A stretch of 27,363 nt of DNA, from positions 1 to 27,363 of the forward strand of contig JNEM01010642.1 in NCBI GenBank assembly GCA_000697335.1, read 5' to 3'. How positions within the stretch are numbered: position 1 is the stretch's first letter; each line of letters starts with the position of its first letter. The translations under genes were made by a program, and so were the position numbers. Below the pieces are notes generated by a model. The model was not told where the DNA came from and did no database searches. It saw only the letters and a program-made list of their open reading frames with translations. This DNA is from Conidiobolus incongruus B7586. Lineage: Eukaryota > Entomophthoromycota > Entomophthoromycetes > Entomophthorales > Conidiobolaceae. Shown one piece after another: positions 19,271 through 27,363 of the stretch.

Positions 19271-19450
19271 TGATTGGCTACAGTTATATTATAACGCCAT
19301 ATATATAACCTATGAGGTACATTCTAAGAAACCAGGCTTTGTGTACCTTATCGGTAATAGCCCCCAAAGAGAACCAATCAAAGATTAGGGAGGATTACAA
19401 GTTTAACTGAAATTAATTAATTTGCATAAATTTTTTCAGATATATAAATA
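19271..19450 (+). promoter_or_regulatory. bHLH gene promoter: two CCAAT boxes, inverted repeat, TATA box
   Basis: TGATTGGCTA (19271-19280, reverse CCAAT) and CCAATCA near 19376 flank a 7-bp inverted repeat, AGGTACA (19315-19321) / TGTACCT (19342-19348). A strong TATA box TATATAAATA lies at 19441-19450, about 40 nt before the ATG. Confidence 0.5.
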
Positions 19451-19490
19451 GATTCAAAGTATTGAATAAGTAAGGTTTTCTTTCTTAAAA

Positions 19491-19961
19491 ATGTTGTCAG
19501 GTAAGGTTACGGAAGATTGTTTTGAAAATTGTCTATGTGTACATCACCATCACCATACTGGTAAAAGTTGCGAGGGTGGCGGTGAGACGAATTGGAAGGG
19601 GTATCACCATATCGACGACTGTATTCGCCCATTTTGTCCAGAGCATTTAACTTCCTCTTCATCCAGTAAACATAAGGATCATAAATGCAACGAATACTGT
19701 ATTCACGGAATTAACGTCCTCAACAAAACCAATAAAGAAATCGACCAACTCAAAATCAAAATGCAAGAGAGAAAATTACAACATACGAAAGTGGAGAAGA
19801 GACGACGAGTTTTAATTAATCAGTATATTGATGAGTTGGCGCAGTTATTGCCTCCCGAACTCTTGTCCAAATCTTCGAAACCTCCCAGGGGACTTATCTT
19901 GCAAAAGACTGTCCAGTATATCAAACAGTTGAAGGCTAATTCTAACTCGGGTAAATCATAG
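19491..19961 (+). CDS. Small bHLH transcription factor with Cys/His-rich N-terminus
   Basis: A 156-residue predicted nuclear DNA-binding protein. The bHLH domain spans about 95-149. The basic region HTKVEKRRR places His98, Glu102 and Arg106 at the canonical 5-9-13 positions, predicting binding to CACGTG E-boxes (class B, as in Cbf1/MITF/USF). Helix 1 is about 107-120 (LINQYIDELAQLLP), the loop 121-133, and helix 2 about 134-149 (LILQKTVQYIKQLK). No leucine zipper follows; the protein ends seven residues later. The N-terminus has eight Cys (10, 14, 16, 27, 44, 49, 66, 70) and a run of five His (18-22), suggesting metal binding, though no named zinc finger fits. The ATG lies 40 nt after a TATA box. 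A donor-like GTAAAT at 19951 and an acceptor-like TTTTCAG ending at 20034, with a TACTAAT branch-like site, could replace the last residues by a short tail. The target genes are unknown. Confidence 0.85.
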   Translation: MLSGKVTEDCFENCLCVHHHHHTGKSCEGGGETNWKGYHHIDDCIRPFCPEHLTSSSSSKHKDHKCNEYCIHGINVLNKTNKEIDQLKIKMQERKLQHTKVEKRRRVLINQYIDELAQLLPPELLSKSSKPPRGLILQKTVQYIKQLKANSNSGKS

Positions 19962-21815
19962 TCATATTATTCATCTACTAATACTAGCTTTACAAAATGA
20001 CCATATATATAAAATAAAATCTATCTATTTTCAGTATTTGTTATAACATAAAATCCATTAAGAATTCTCTCATCAAAATTACAAGGCATTAGGATTCCCC
20101 CCTCTTTCACAAACACTCTAAACTGATAAGGTCCGCCTTTTGAATTAAAATTAATCAAAAAACTAGAAAATAATTTAATGTTTGTGATACAAAGTTATGA
20201 CCATTACTTTATTATTTATAATTTTTAAATCTATTTTAAAAATTGGACTAATTTGGAAGTATAAATAATTTAAGGTGATTTTAGTTGATGAAGAGAATAT
20301 TTAATTTTATTCGAATTATTCTTAAAAAGTTAAAAATTTAAAAAATATGATATAAGAATAAGAATATTGTTAGTAATAATAAAAATTTTATTTTATTTTA
20401 TTCAACTTGTATTGTATATATTCTACAACTTGAATATTATAAAAAAAATTTGATTTTTTTATGGTTCAATATAAATATCTTAACATTTTAAATAATTTTT
20501 TTAATTTTCTAAATATTTTATGTTCTTTAAAAATTTTTGAGAGGAAGTAATAATAATATATTCAAACATTATTATTATAAATTTGATATTCTATGTCTGG
20601 TTAAGGCAATTTGCTAAGATATTAGTGTGTTTAAATTAATGCTTCAATTGGAGTATTCGTCATATGATTTTCCAACTCAAAGTCACATCAACTTAATATA
20701 CTCATTGATTTCGCTATATCACGCCCAATAACTTATCATATGATTTATTAAATTAAAATAGAATCCTATTAGCATGTCTATATAAAATCATAAATAGGAC
20801 TGTTAAAACAGTTAGATATCAAGTCTTTGGATTTAGAAAACTTGGAAGATATGGTTCTAACTTTAATATTAAATATATTTAAATATTATTATTATTATTG
20901 CCAATCAATTTAAATAAGCCACTGAATATCATTACCAATTCATCAACAATAACGTATATTATGATAAACTATATAAATTCAATCAAAGTCTAATTTTTAG
21001 ATGAGTTTGTAAATAAAGTCACTATTCATCGATTATCATAAGTTATTCTTAATTGTATTATGATTTCATAATATTTTATATTACGAAATAAATAATTATA
21101 CTTCCTTAAAAGTAGAAAATAATAAAAAATTATTTTAGGAAGTTTCCTAAAAAATGTATTTAATGATTTTTTTTAATTGAACTATTGAAAGATTTAAAAG
21201 TTGAGATAATTAAGTAAATAAATTGAATTTTGAAAATGATAATTTGATTAAATTGAATACTTATAAATCTTTATATTTTCTCAAATTCAATGATATTGTC
21301 AAAATATTAATATTAATTTTAACTAAGAACCTGTAAATTTATCATCGTTCATTGATTTCAATTCATTTATAATCATTGCTGAGAAAGTTAATCAAATACT
21401 TTTTAATGAAATAAATCTATTTTTACTGGAACTTAAAATCAGCTTGTTATTAAGTTATTTTACTAGTTTAACAAAGATAAATATAATAACCTTTATATAT
21501 TATCAATAATGATAGGTTTGATCATTTGCATTCCTTTCATTTAATCATATCCCAACAATCACCTTAAATTAATCAATCTAAATCAAAAATAAAATTTCTC
21601 CAACTAAGATTTAAAAAGATCAGATTAATGAGTTTAAATTCAAAATAAAATCCCATAATATATTTAAAAAGGATTAAGAATTATAATTTTTGAAAATTCC
21701 AATGCCAAAACAAACAAAAACAAAAACAAAAATAAATAATTTAAAATTTCAATTAATTTTTGATACAATATTAATTTAATAAAATTAACTCAAATAATCG
21801 TTAATTTTTTAAGTA
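19962..21815. other. Spacer between bHLH and Rad60-like genes
   Basis: A slightly G+C-richer patch (about 20086-20145) follows the bHLH gene. The rest is A/T-rich with no gene, RNA or repeat recognised. The two genes are transcribed in the same direction. Confidence 0.5.
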
Positions 21816-24442
21816 ATGAGTAATATTATTACAATATCAAGTGACGATAACGAGGATGATCACGTACCTCAAACTATGAGTAAGAGGGTACGTAGTCAAA
21901 TGGATACAGATATTCAAATTACTAGTGTGAATAGTCGACCTAAGAGGAGGGAAGGTGGTAGATTCAATGGAATTTTAAGTAAATAATCACTGTTCCAATT
22001 TATTTAATTTTATTAAATATATTTTGTTAGATATTCCAGGATTGAACTCAGCGAGTCAAATTTTTAATAATTTGATTAATAATGGTCACCAGATGTTACC
22101 TAGTATTCATTCTTTATTCGGATCAACGAGTAATTCCCATCATGGGGACAACTTTTCTCCAAATTCCCCAGATTTGGGTCATTCTCAGAGCACGCCAGAG
22201 AATTCGCAACCATTGGATCCGCCTCCAATAGACCCGAGTACGAATCCCTTTCGGAGGACGACGAGATCGGCTTCAAGGGCATTTTCGTCGTTTTTGAATT
22301 CGAATCCAGCGCTGAATAGTTTGAATCCGTTCCAAAACACTGCTGAAAATCCTCAGATGGCTGGGAATACTGAATTACCGCCAAGGATGAATCGTTATGA
22401 AAGATCTACAAGAAGATCCCAAGTCAATCACACTCCATCCACGCCTGAGATATTGCCATTCCCTCCAGCTGAATCTGATCCCGATTTTGTGCCATCGCCT
22501 TTTCCTGATTGTAGCTTATCTCCACCTATGAGACCTGCGAGATCGATGAAGAGAATCAAAAGAGGGGGAGGTAGAGGCAAAACGACGGGTCGCACCAAAG
22601 GCAAAGCTGCCGAATTGCCCAGAAAAAAACCAAGAACGTTGTCACCAGTTATCAATGCGTTCGGGTTGGTGGAATCTAGTTCTGAAACGGAAATATATGA
22701 AGATGAGGAAGAGACTCAAGCACCCAACGTTCATTTCAACGAGAATGGATTGATTGACGACCATTTCAGCAGCTCTGACGATGATAAGATACACGATTTG
22801 CAATTGGGTGCTAAGGCTGAGAAATCCTTAAAACGCAAAAAGAAATCGTCCCCAAAGGCTTCAACTTCTTCTAATACTCATGCTCATTTTGATAATGGCG
22901 AGGACGAGGACAATGGGGATGGAGATAATGATAATGATAAAGATGAAGATAATTATAATGATAACCACAACACCGACCAATTCATCAGTAACTCCCAAGT
23001 TTCCGAATTCCAGGAAGATCGCAACGTCTTTGAAAGCTTTTTAAACAATGATAGCTCTCTCATGGACTTGAATGGTGACGATTTGAATGAACTCTCGATC
23101 AATGTTGAAGGCTCTATCAACTTAGAAGCACCTCCAGCTATGGGCAGCGTTGAAGACTTTTTCTTATCGACGAAAGCTCGTAATAGGAAGGAATCAGATT
23201 CGGATGATGAGGAATTACCTCCTATCAAGATGTCACAAGAGATAGATGCTGCATCGCCTAAGGATCTCCAAAGTATCAAAGCTAAGATGGCATCGCCCAA
23301 GCAAGAAGAATCTAAAATTACAGAGTAATTATTTCAATGATTTGAATTTCTCTAAATATTAATTTTAATTTTATAGTATTGAAAAATACATCGAAGATGG
23401 GCTCAAGCAACTGGAAGAGGAAGACATGATTGAATTGAAGAAACATATGGTCGAGAGCGCACCCTCCAACATCAGTAGCACCAATCGTGCAAGATCGCCG
23501 TCACTATCGCCACCGCCCGAACTCTTCGACAGCCCTCCGCTTCAAATTGTTTCCATTGACCATAAACCCAAATCCTGCAACTCCAGAGCGATCCGAGAGC
23601 TCGATAACTTGGTCAGGAACTTACCGAACGATGACGATCTCCAGGACCTCGATCCTGAACTGCTAGCGATTCAGGAGCAAGTCAGAGCGGAAAAGAGCGA
23701 CTCCAAGTTACGAGGTGACAAAGTCGGCATGAAGGCACGGGGTAAAAAGTGTCAAGTGATGTGCAAGATGTACCGACCGCCCAACGATCCGAATTATATG
23801 GGGGATGCGTTTTACGAGCCCTTAGTGTTTGTGATTTACGAGAACGATACCTTCAAGAGGATTATCGACACTGTGAGCGAAATTAAAAATATTCCCAAAC
23901 AACTCTTGGTTATCACTTATAACGATGTAAGATTGGTGTCAATGGCTACACCCAAGAGTGTCAAGATGGATCAGCCCATGAACGAAGTGATTGTGTACAT
24001 GAAAGGAGTTTACGATATGCTGGTCAAGGAGAAGAAGCAACAACTGTCTAAGTTGTTAAGTAGTGAAATTCCTAGCAATATTAATCTAATTGATATGACA
24101 GCTGCACAATCTTCCAATTCTCATACAGATATACAACAGAATGTGGCATCTACATCCACTCAGGATCAATCTCAAGACCAGGACGACGAATATAGCGATC
24201 TATTCAAACCCACGCAATTCTTTGGCATCAAATTACGCAACAAGTGTGGCAAGGACTCACTGTTTAAAGTGCACAGTGGCACCAAATTAACTAGTTTGGT
24301 AGAAGCTTACATCCAGAAGAATCAGTTGGATATAACGAGTCACCAAGTCACATTAAAGTTTGATGGTGATCCCATTGATTTAAATCAGACAGTAGGGGAT
24401 ACAGATGTAGAGGAGGGTGATTTACTCGATATTTTTTATTAG
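21816..24442 (+). CDS. Rad60/Esc2/NIP45-like protein with two SUMO-like domains (3 exons)
   Basis: Join 21816-21978, 22031-23324 and 23377-24442: 2523 nt, 840 residues. Neither exon 2 nor exon 3 has a convincing start of its own, and phases match exactly across both introns (NGIL|NIPGLNS and SKIT|DIEKY). The N-terminus has a SUMO-interacting motif, NIITISSDD (3-11), and a second candidate is QIVSID (about 542-547). Residues 55-485 are low-complexity, with a basic Gly-rich patch (KRGGGRGKTTGRTKGK) and an Asp/Asn/Glu-rich run. SUMO-like domain 1 is about 609-698 and domain 2 about 766-840 (FGIKLRNKCGKDSLF to GDLLDIFY), matching the Rad60-SLD family. Family members act in the nucleus with the SUMO E2 enzyme and Smc5/6 in recombination repair, and Esc2 also in silencing. 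Which orthologue this is cannot be decided here. Confidence 0.88.
21979..22030 (+). other. Intron 1 of the Rad60-like gene
   Basis: 52 nt, GTAAAT...TTGTTAG. Retaining it brings an immediate in-frame TAA (AGT AAA TAA). Splicing yields a continuous frame starting from a good ATG. Confidence 0.8.
23325..23376 (+). other. Intron 2 of the Rad60-like gene
   Basis: 52 nt, GTAATT...TTTATAG, A/T-rich between two G+C-richer exons. Removal joins the acidic middle region to the exon with both SUMO-like domains in frame. It is exactly as long as intron 1. Confidence 0.85.
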
Positions 24443-24752
24443 TATTTCTATCAATCTTTTAAAAGATTGTTTTTTGGAATTTTCATTGATTTGTTAATAA
24501 TAATTTTTGTACACTTTTGTTTTAATATATTAAAATTTATATACTTTATAAAAATATTATTAATATATTCTTATATTGAAATATTTTTTTGCTAAATTTT
24601 AATTGAGTAAATTGAGTTTTAGTTGTAATTAAATATTAAGTAATTATCAATTATTTATTAAAAATGAAAGAAAAAAAATATTAAATATTAATAAATTTCA
24701 TAAATAATAATCAATTACAAATACAAATGGCATAACTTTAATAAAAGATTTA
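24443..24752. other. Convergent intergenic region
   Basis: 310 bp between the 3' ends of the Rad60-like gene (plus) and the GH17 gene (minus). TCTTTTAAAAGATTGT near 24457 contains the self-complementary ATCTTTTAAAAGAT just after the Rad60-like stop, a possible 3'-end hairpin. Otherwise A/T-rich. Confidence 0.45.
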
Positions 24753-25649
24753 TTAACACTGCATTAAATCCTGCAAATTCGAGTGCTTGAGCGTTCCATC
24801 TTCGTTGAGAATCCCAAAGTGCTGTTCGATACCCCCATTCATTTCACTTGGCTTGAATTTGGCGTCGTAGGCATCCATTAAGAAGTAGGGTGTTTTGAGA
24901 TTGCTGCATCTCAAGCTCTTCAGAAATTGGAACTCTTTTTCAGAGCTGAGTTCACCGTAAGCTCTGGACGATGCGCCACCTGAGGGAAATCCAATTTCGG
25001 AGATGAATACTTTTTTAGCTTGTTCAGGGCATTTGGATTGGATGGTTTGAAGCGAGAATCGAATATCATCAATGCTCTTTTGAATGGGGACATTGGTGTC
25101 GGGACGGCCTGAGAAATAGGGCTGGATGTTGATGCCGACGAAATCGGACGCTTTCGCAACTTCTGGATCCCACTTGGAGTCAACATCGCACGTGCCAACG
25201 GGAATCTTTTTGTACTTGGCAAGTTCTCTGCGCACTTGTCCCATCTTTTCAATCAAGCTTTGTTTTTGTGCTGCATCATTATATATCTCCTCATTTCCGA
25301 CGCTGATTGCACTAATATACCTAGCGAGTTGAGGATTTCTATCCAGTGCGGATTTAATCGCATTTAATTCTTCGTAAAAATTAGCATTGCCTTCCCTCGT
25401 CCAAACTCCGCCAAATACAGTAACATTGAGGCGGTGCTTTTCGATTGCCGATAAAACGTTATACATTTGATCGCAGCTGGATCTGTATAAACGGATATTG
25501 TAAGCTAATTTGGATAGCTTTAAAACTTTATCTTCAACTTCCTCAGAAGATGCGCATCCTTGAAGATTGTATGGATTGTAACTCAATCCGAAAAAGGGTT
25601 TTGCACTCCAAACAACAGCACTTAACAAACTTAAAATAATTAATTTCAT
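24753..25649 (-). CDS. Secreted GH17 beta-1,3-glucanase/glucanosyltransferase (Bgl2-like)
   Basis: A 298-residue, intronless wall enzyme. The signal peptide is about 1-15 (MKLIILSLLSAVVWS), followed by FFGLSYNPYN, the first strand of the GH17 barrel. The proton donor is Glu120 in SVGNEEIYN and the nucleophile is Glu218 in FISEIGFPSG, both in the contexts conserved in family GH17. The whole (beta/alpha)8 barrel fits; yeast Bgl2 is of similar size. There is no Ser/Thr-rich stalk or GPI signal; the protein ends in LMQC, so it is likely soluble or wall-associated. Family members cleave, and often re-link, beta-1,3-glucan during wall remodelling. The ATG at 25649 starts the signal peptide. It converges with the Rad60-like gene and shows no operon-like link to neighbours. 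Confidence 0.93.
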   Translation of the reverse strand: MKLIILSLLSAVVWSAKPFFGLSYNPYNLQGCASSEEVEDKVLKLSKLAYNIRLYRSSCDQMYNVLSAIEKHRLNVTVFGGVWTREGNANFYEELNAIKSALDRNPQLARYISAISVGNEEIYNDAAQKQSLIEKMGQVRRELAKYKKIPVGTCDVDSKWDPEVAKASDFVGINIQPYFSGRPDTNVPIQKSIDDIRFSLQTIQSKCPEQAKKVFISEIGFPSGGASSRAYGELSSEKEFQFLKSLRCSNLKTPYFLMDAYDAKFKPSEMNGGIEQHFGILNEDGTLKHSNLQDLMQC

Positions 25650-25685
25650 GATTAAATTAAAATTGAGGTATTAGATTAGTATTAT

Positions 25686-25783
25686 GTATATATAATTGTT
25701 CTAATAATTTTGGTTTTTTGTTTAACAAATAATAATATAATGGTAAATTATCAGTAAATCCAATCGCAAATGCACTATTTATA
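25686..25783 (-). promoter_or_regulatory. Candidate TATA boxes of the GH17 gene
   Basis: On the minus strand, TATATATA at about 25686-25693 (about 40 nt from the ATG) and TATAAATA at 25776-25783 (about 127 nt). The second matches the M64 paralogue B box including flanks (ACTATTTATACT on the plus strand). Which is used is unknown. Confidence 0.35.
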
Positions 25784-26639
25784 CTGTCAAATATAAATGT
25801 CAATATGATTTTTTTCAATGGCGTTTTGAAAATTAATATTAGTAACTGACTTCAATTAGACGTGAATAATTCTAGAGGTTATAATTAATTTTAGGGAAAT
25901 TGGACGTAATTGAAAAAGTGTGAACTGGATCTAATCGAATTTTGTTTTAGCCCAATTTGAAATATTTCAAGTTTGGCATACTGTCAAATTCAGAGGTGAA
26001 TAAAATGATAACTAATCTTCAATTTAATACATAAAATATGAGTTTATGATGTATCCAGAAATTTATCATTTTAAAGATTGGATTTTCTGTGTTTGATGCT
26101 ATTAAATTATTAGAATGGAGGTCAACAATTTCATTAAAAGCATTTATTCTGTGTTTGGAATCTTTCTGAAATACTATAGGTGTAGATTAGATAGGTTTAA
26201 TTATGTGTCAATAGAGGATTCAGATATCTTCAAATATCATAGTCATTTTTTCATTTTTTGTATTATTAACTTGTAAAACAGATTTATATTATAATTAACA
26301 TATTATTCAAATTGAATCATTTATTATAATGTAAATTTATACAATATTATTTAAAATTTAATAATTAGTTTAAAAATCAATCAATTATGATATTAGCTTG
26401 AAATTTCAAGGTATCAGATCAAAATATAAAATTTTAAATAATAATCCAAGGACAAATGATTAAATTTAAATTCATAACAATTTAAATATTATAGTACCTT
26501 ATAAAAAGCTAATATGAATATAAAGATAAAAACCTTGAGAGTATAGTTAAATTTGAAGATAATTAAAAATTAATTATTGATAAGTTATAATTAAAGTTAA
26601 AAAAATTTAAACTCAAATTAAATATATATTATTATTAAA
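25784..26639. other. Spacer upstream of the GH17 gene
   Basis: 25860-26250 is somewhat richer in G+C but broken by stops in all frames inspected. The rest is A/T-rich. No gene recognised. Confidence 0.45.
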
Positions 26640-27030
26640 ATATATTAAAAACATAAATTCTTAATTATAAGCTAAAAATTAATACATTAATATTGTTTAT
26701 ATTTTTTTTAATATAATTCTAATCTTATTATCTAATTATTTATCAAAAAATTAATTCTCAAAATTCTTATAAGTATTTTTATATAATATATTTAACTATA
26801 AATTTATCAAATCATTTATACTTTTTAAGATAAATTAATTATATAAATAATTTCAAATTATTTAATAAACTAGGTTTTTTTTCTTATTAATTCCTATTAC
26901 CTTTTAATTCATTTAATATATTTAAAATTAAGACTATATTCTATCAATATTAGAATATATTTGTCACAGATTGATAATAATTCTCAGAATACCCATAATT
27001 CATAATATAACTAATTTTTCTATAAATAGT
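26640..27030. repeat. Dispersed repeat, right copy, inverted relative to 1-400
   Basis: Pairs with the reverse complement of the window's first 400 bp, best at about 26830-26960. It retains more C and G than the left copy; for example CAGAATACCCA here corresponds to TAATATATTAA there, mostly transitions. No coding content. Element class unknown. Confidence 0.6.
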
Positions 27031-27363
27031 TAGATAATATAACCCTCTATGGTTAGAGGGCTTTGATATAGTTAGTTTCTTAATAAGCCTTTCCTGGTTT
27101 AGCTTCCTTTATATCCTGACTTGGCTTAAGTAATCTAATAAATCTAATAATAATCTAACACAATATTAAAGCTATCTAATATAAATCTTAATATATTATT
27201 ATTGACTTATTTGTTTATAAAGCTAAATTAAATATTATTTATATTTATATTATTAAATTATAATATTAATACTATATTAAAGACTATATTACTTTTATAT
27301 TAAATTTTCCTTTATATTAAATTAATATTGATATTATTATATTTATTATATTTTAAAATATTT
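27031..27363. other. Edge region with a perfect 7-bp hairpin
   Basis: CCCTCTA (27043-27049), a 4-nt loop, then TAGAGGG (27054-27060). It is followed by a C/T-richer stretch (27070-27125) and AATCTAATA-like short direct repeats (27130-27165). It may belong to the same repeat as 26640-27030 and may continue beyond the window. Confidence 0.45.

Noticed and set aside
23426-24442. Separate gene starting at the ATG at 23426
   Set aside because: The frame continues upstream to a good acceptor and joins the preceding exon in phase; the family has an acidic N-terminal region before the SUMO-like domains.

Overview
The window looks like nuclear DNA of a very AT-rich fungus. Gene bodies are markedly richer in G+C than the spacers, which are close to pure A/T. 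Genes are mostly intronless, or carry very short introns (two of exactly 52 nt). The gene families are typically fungal: secreted M64 metallopeptidases, a tyrosinase, an anion:cation symporter-type MFS permease, a GH17 glucanase, a bHLH factor and a Rad60/Esc2-type SUMO-like protein. An early-diverging lineage such as Zoopagomycota fits, but that is a guess and the phylum cannot be fixed from this sequence alone.

Layout, left to right. (1) 1-400: an AT-decayed dispersed repeat, whose inverted copy lies at about 26640-27030. (2) About 760-2397: a dead Fanzor (eukaryotic TnpB homologue, OMEGA nuclease), joined directly to the C-terminal remnant of an MFS permease gene. (3) 2930-7228: two tandem minus-strand paralogues of a secreted M64 peptidase. 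(4) About 8970-10487: a second dead Fanzor of the same family, followed about 165 bp later by an intact MFS permease (10653-12185). (5) 14154-15578: a secreted tyrosinase on the minus strand. (6) A 3.9 kb AT desert, then a small bHLH gene with a Cys/His-rich N-terminus (19491-19961). (7) 21816-24442: a three-exon gene for an 840-residue Rad60/Esc2/NIP45-like protein with SUMO-interacting motifs and two SUMO-like domains. (8) 24753-25649: a secreted GH17 beta-1,3-glucanase on the minus strand.

The most notable system is the Fanzor pair. Their last 252 bp are about 98% identical and collinear, and share the same inactivating changes, while the sequence just upstream falls to about 75% by eye. 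That segment spans the RuvC-III motif, the ORF end and the element's right end, where Fanzor/TnpB guide (omega) RNAs are encoded. It may be a guide-RNA/right-end module spread or homogenised separately from the dead nuclease.

The host genes do not form an obvious pathway. Four encode secreted enzymes (two M64, tyrosinase, GH17), suggesting a locus for wall and extracellular functions, with unrelated nuclear genes (bHLH, Rad60-like) alongside. All comparisons were made by eye; percentages are approximate.
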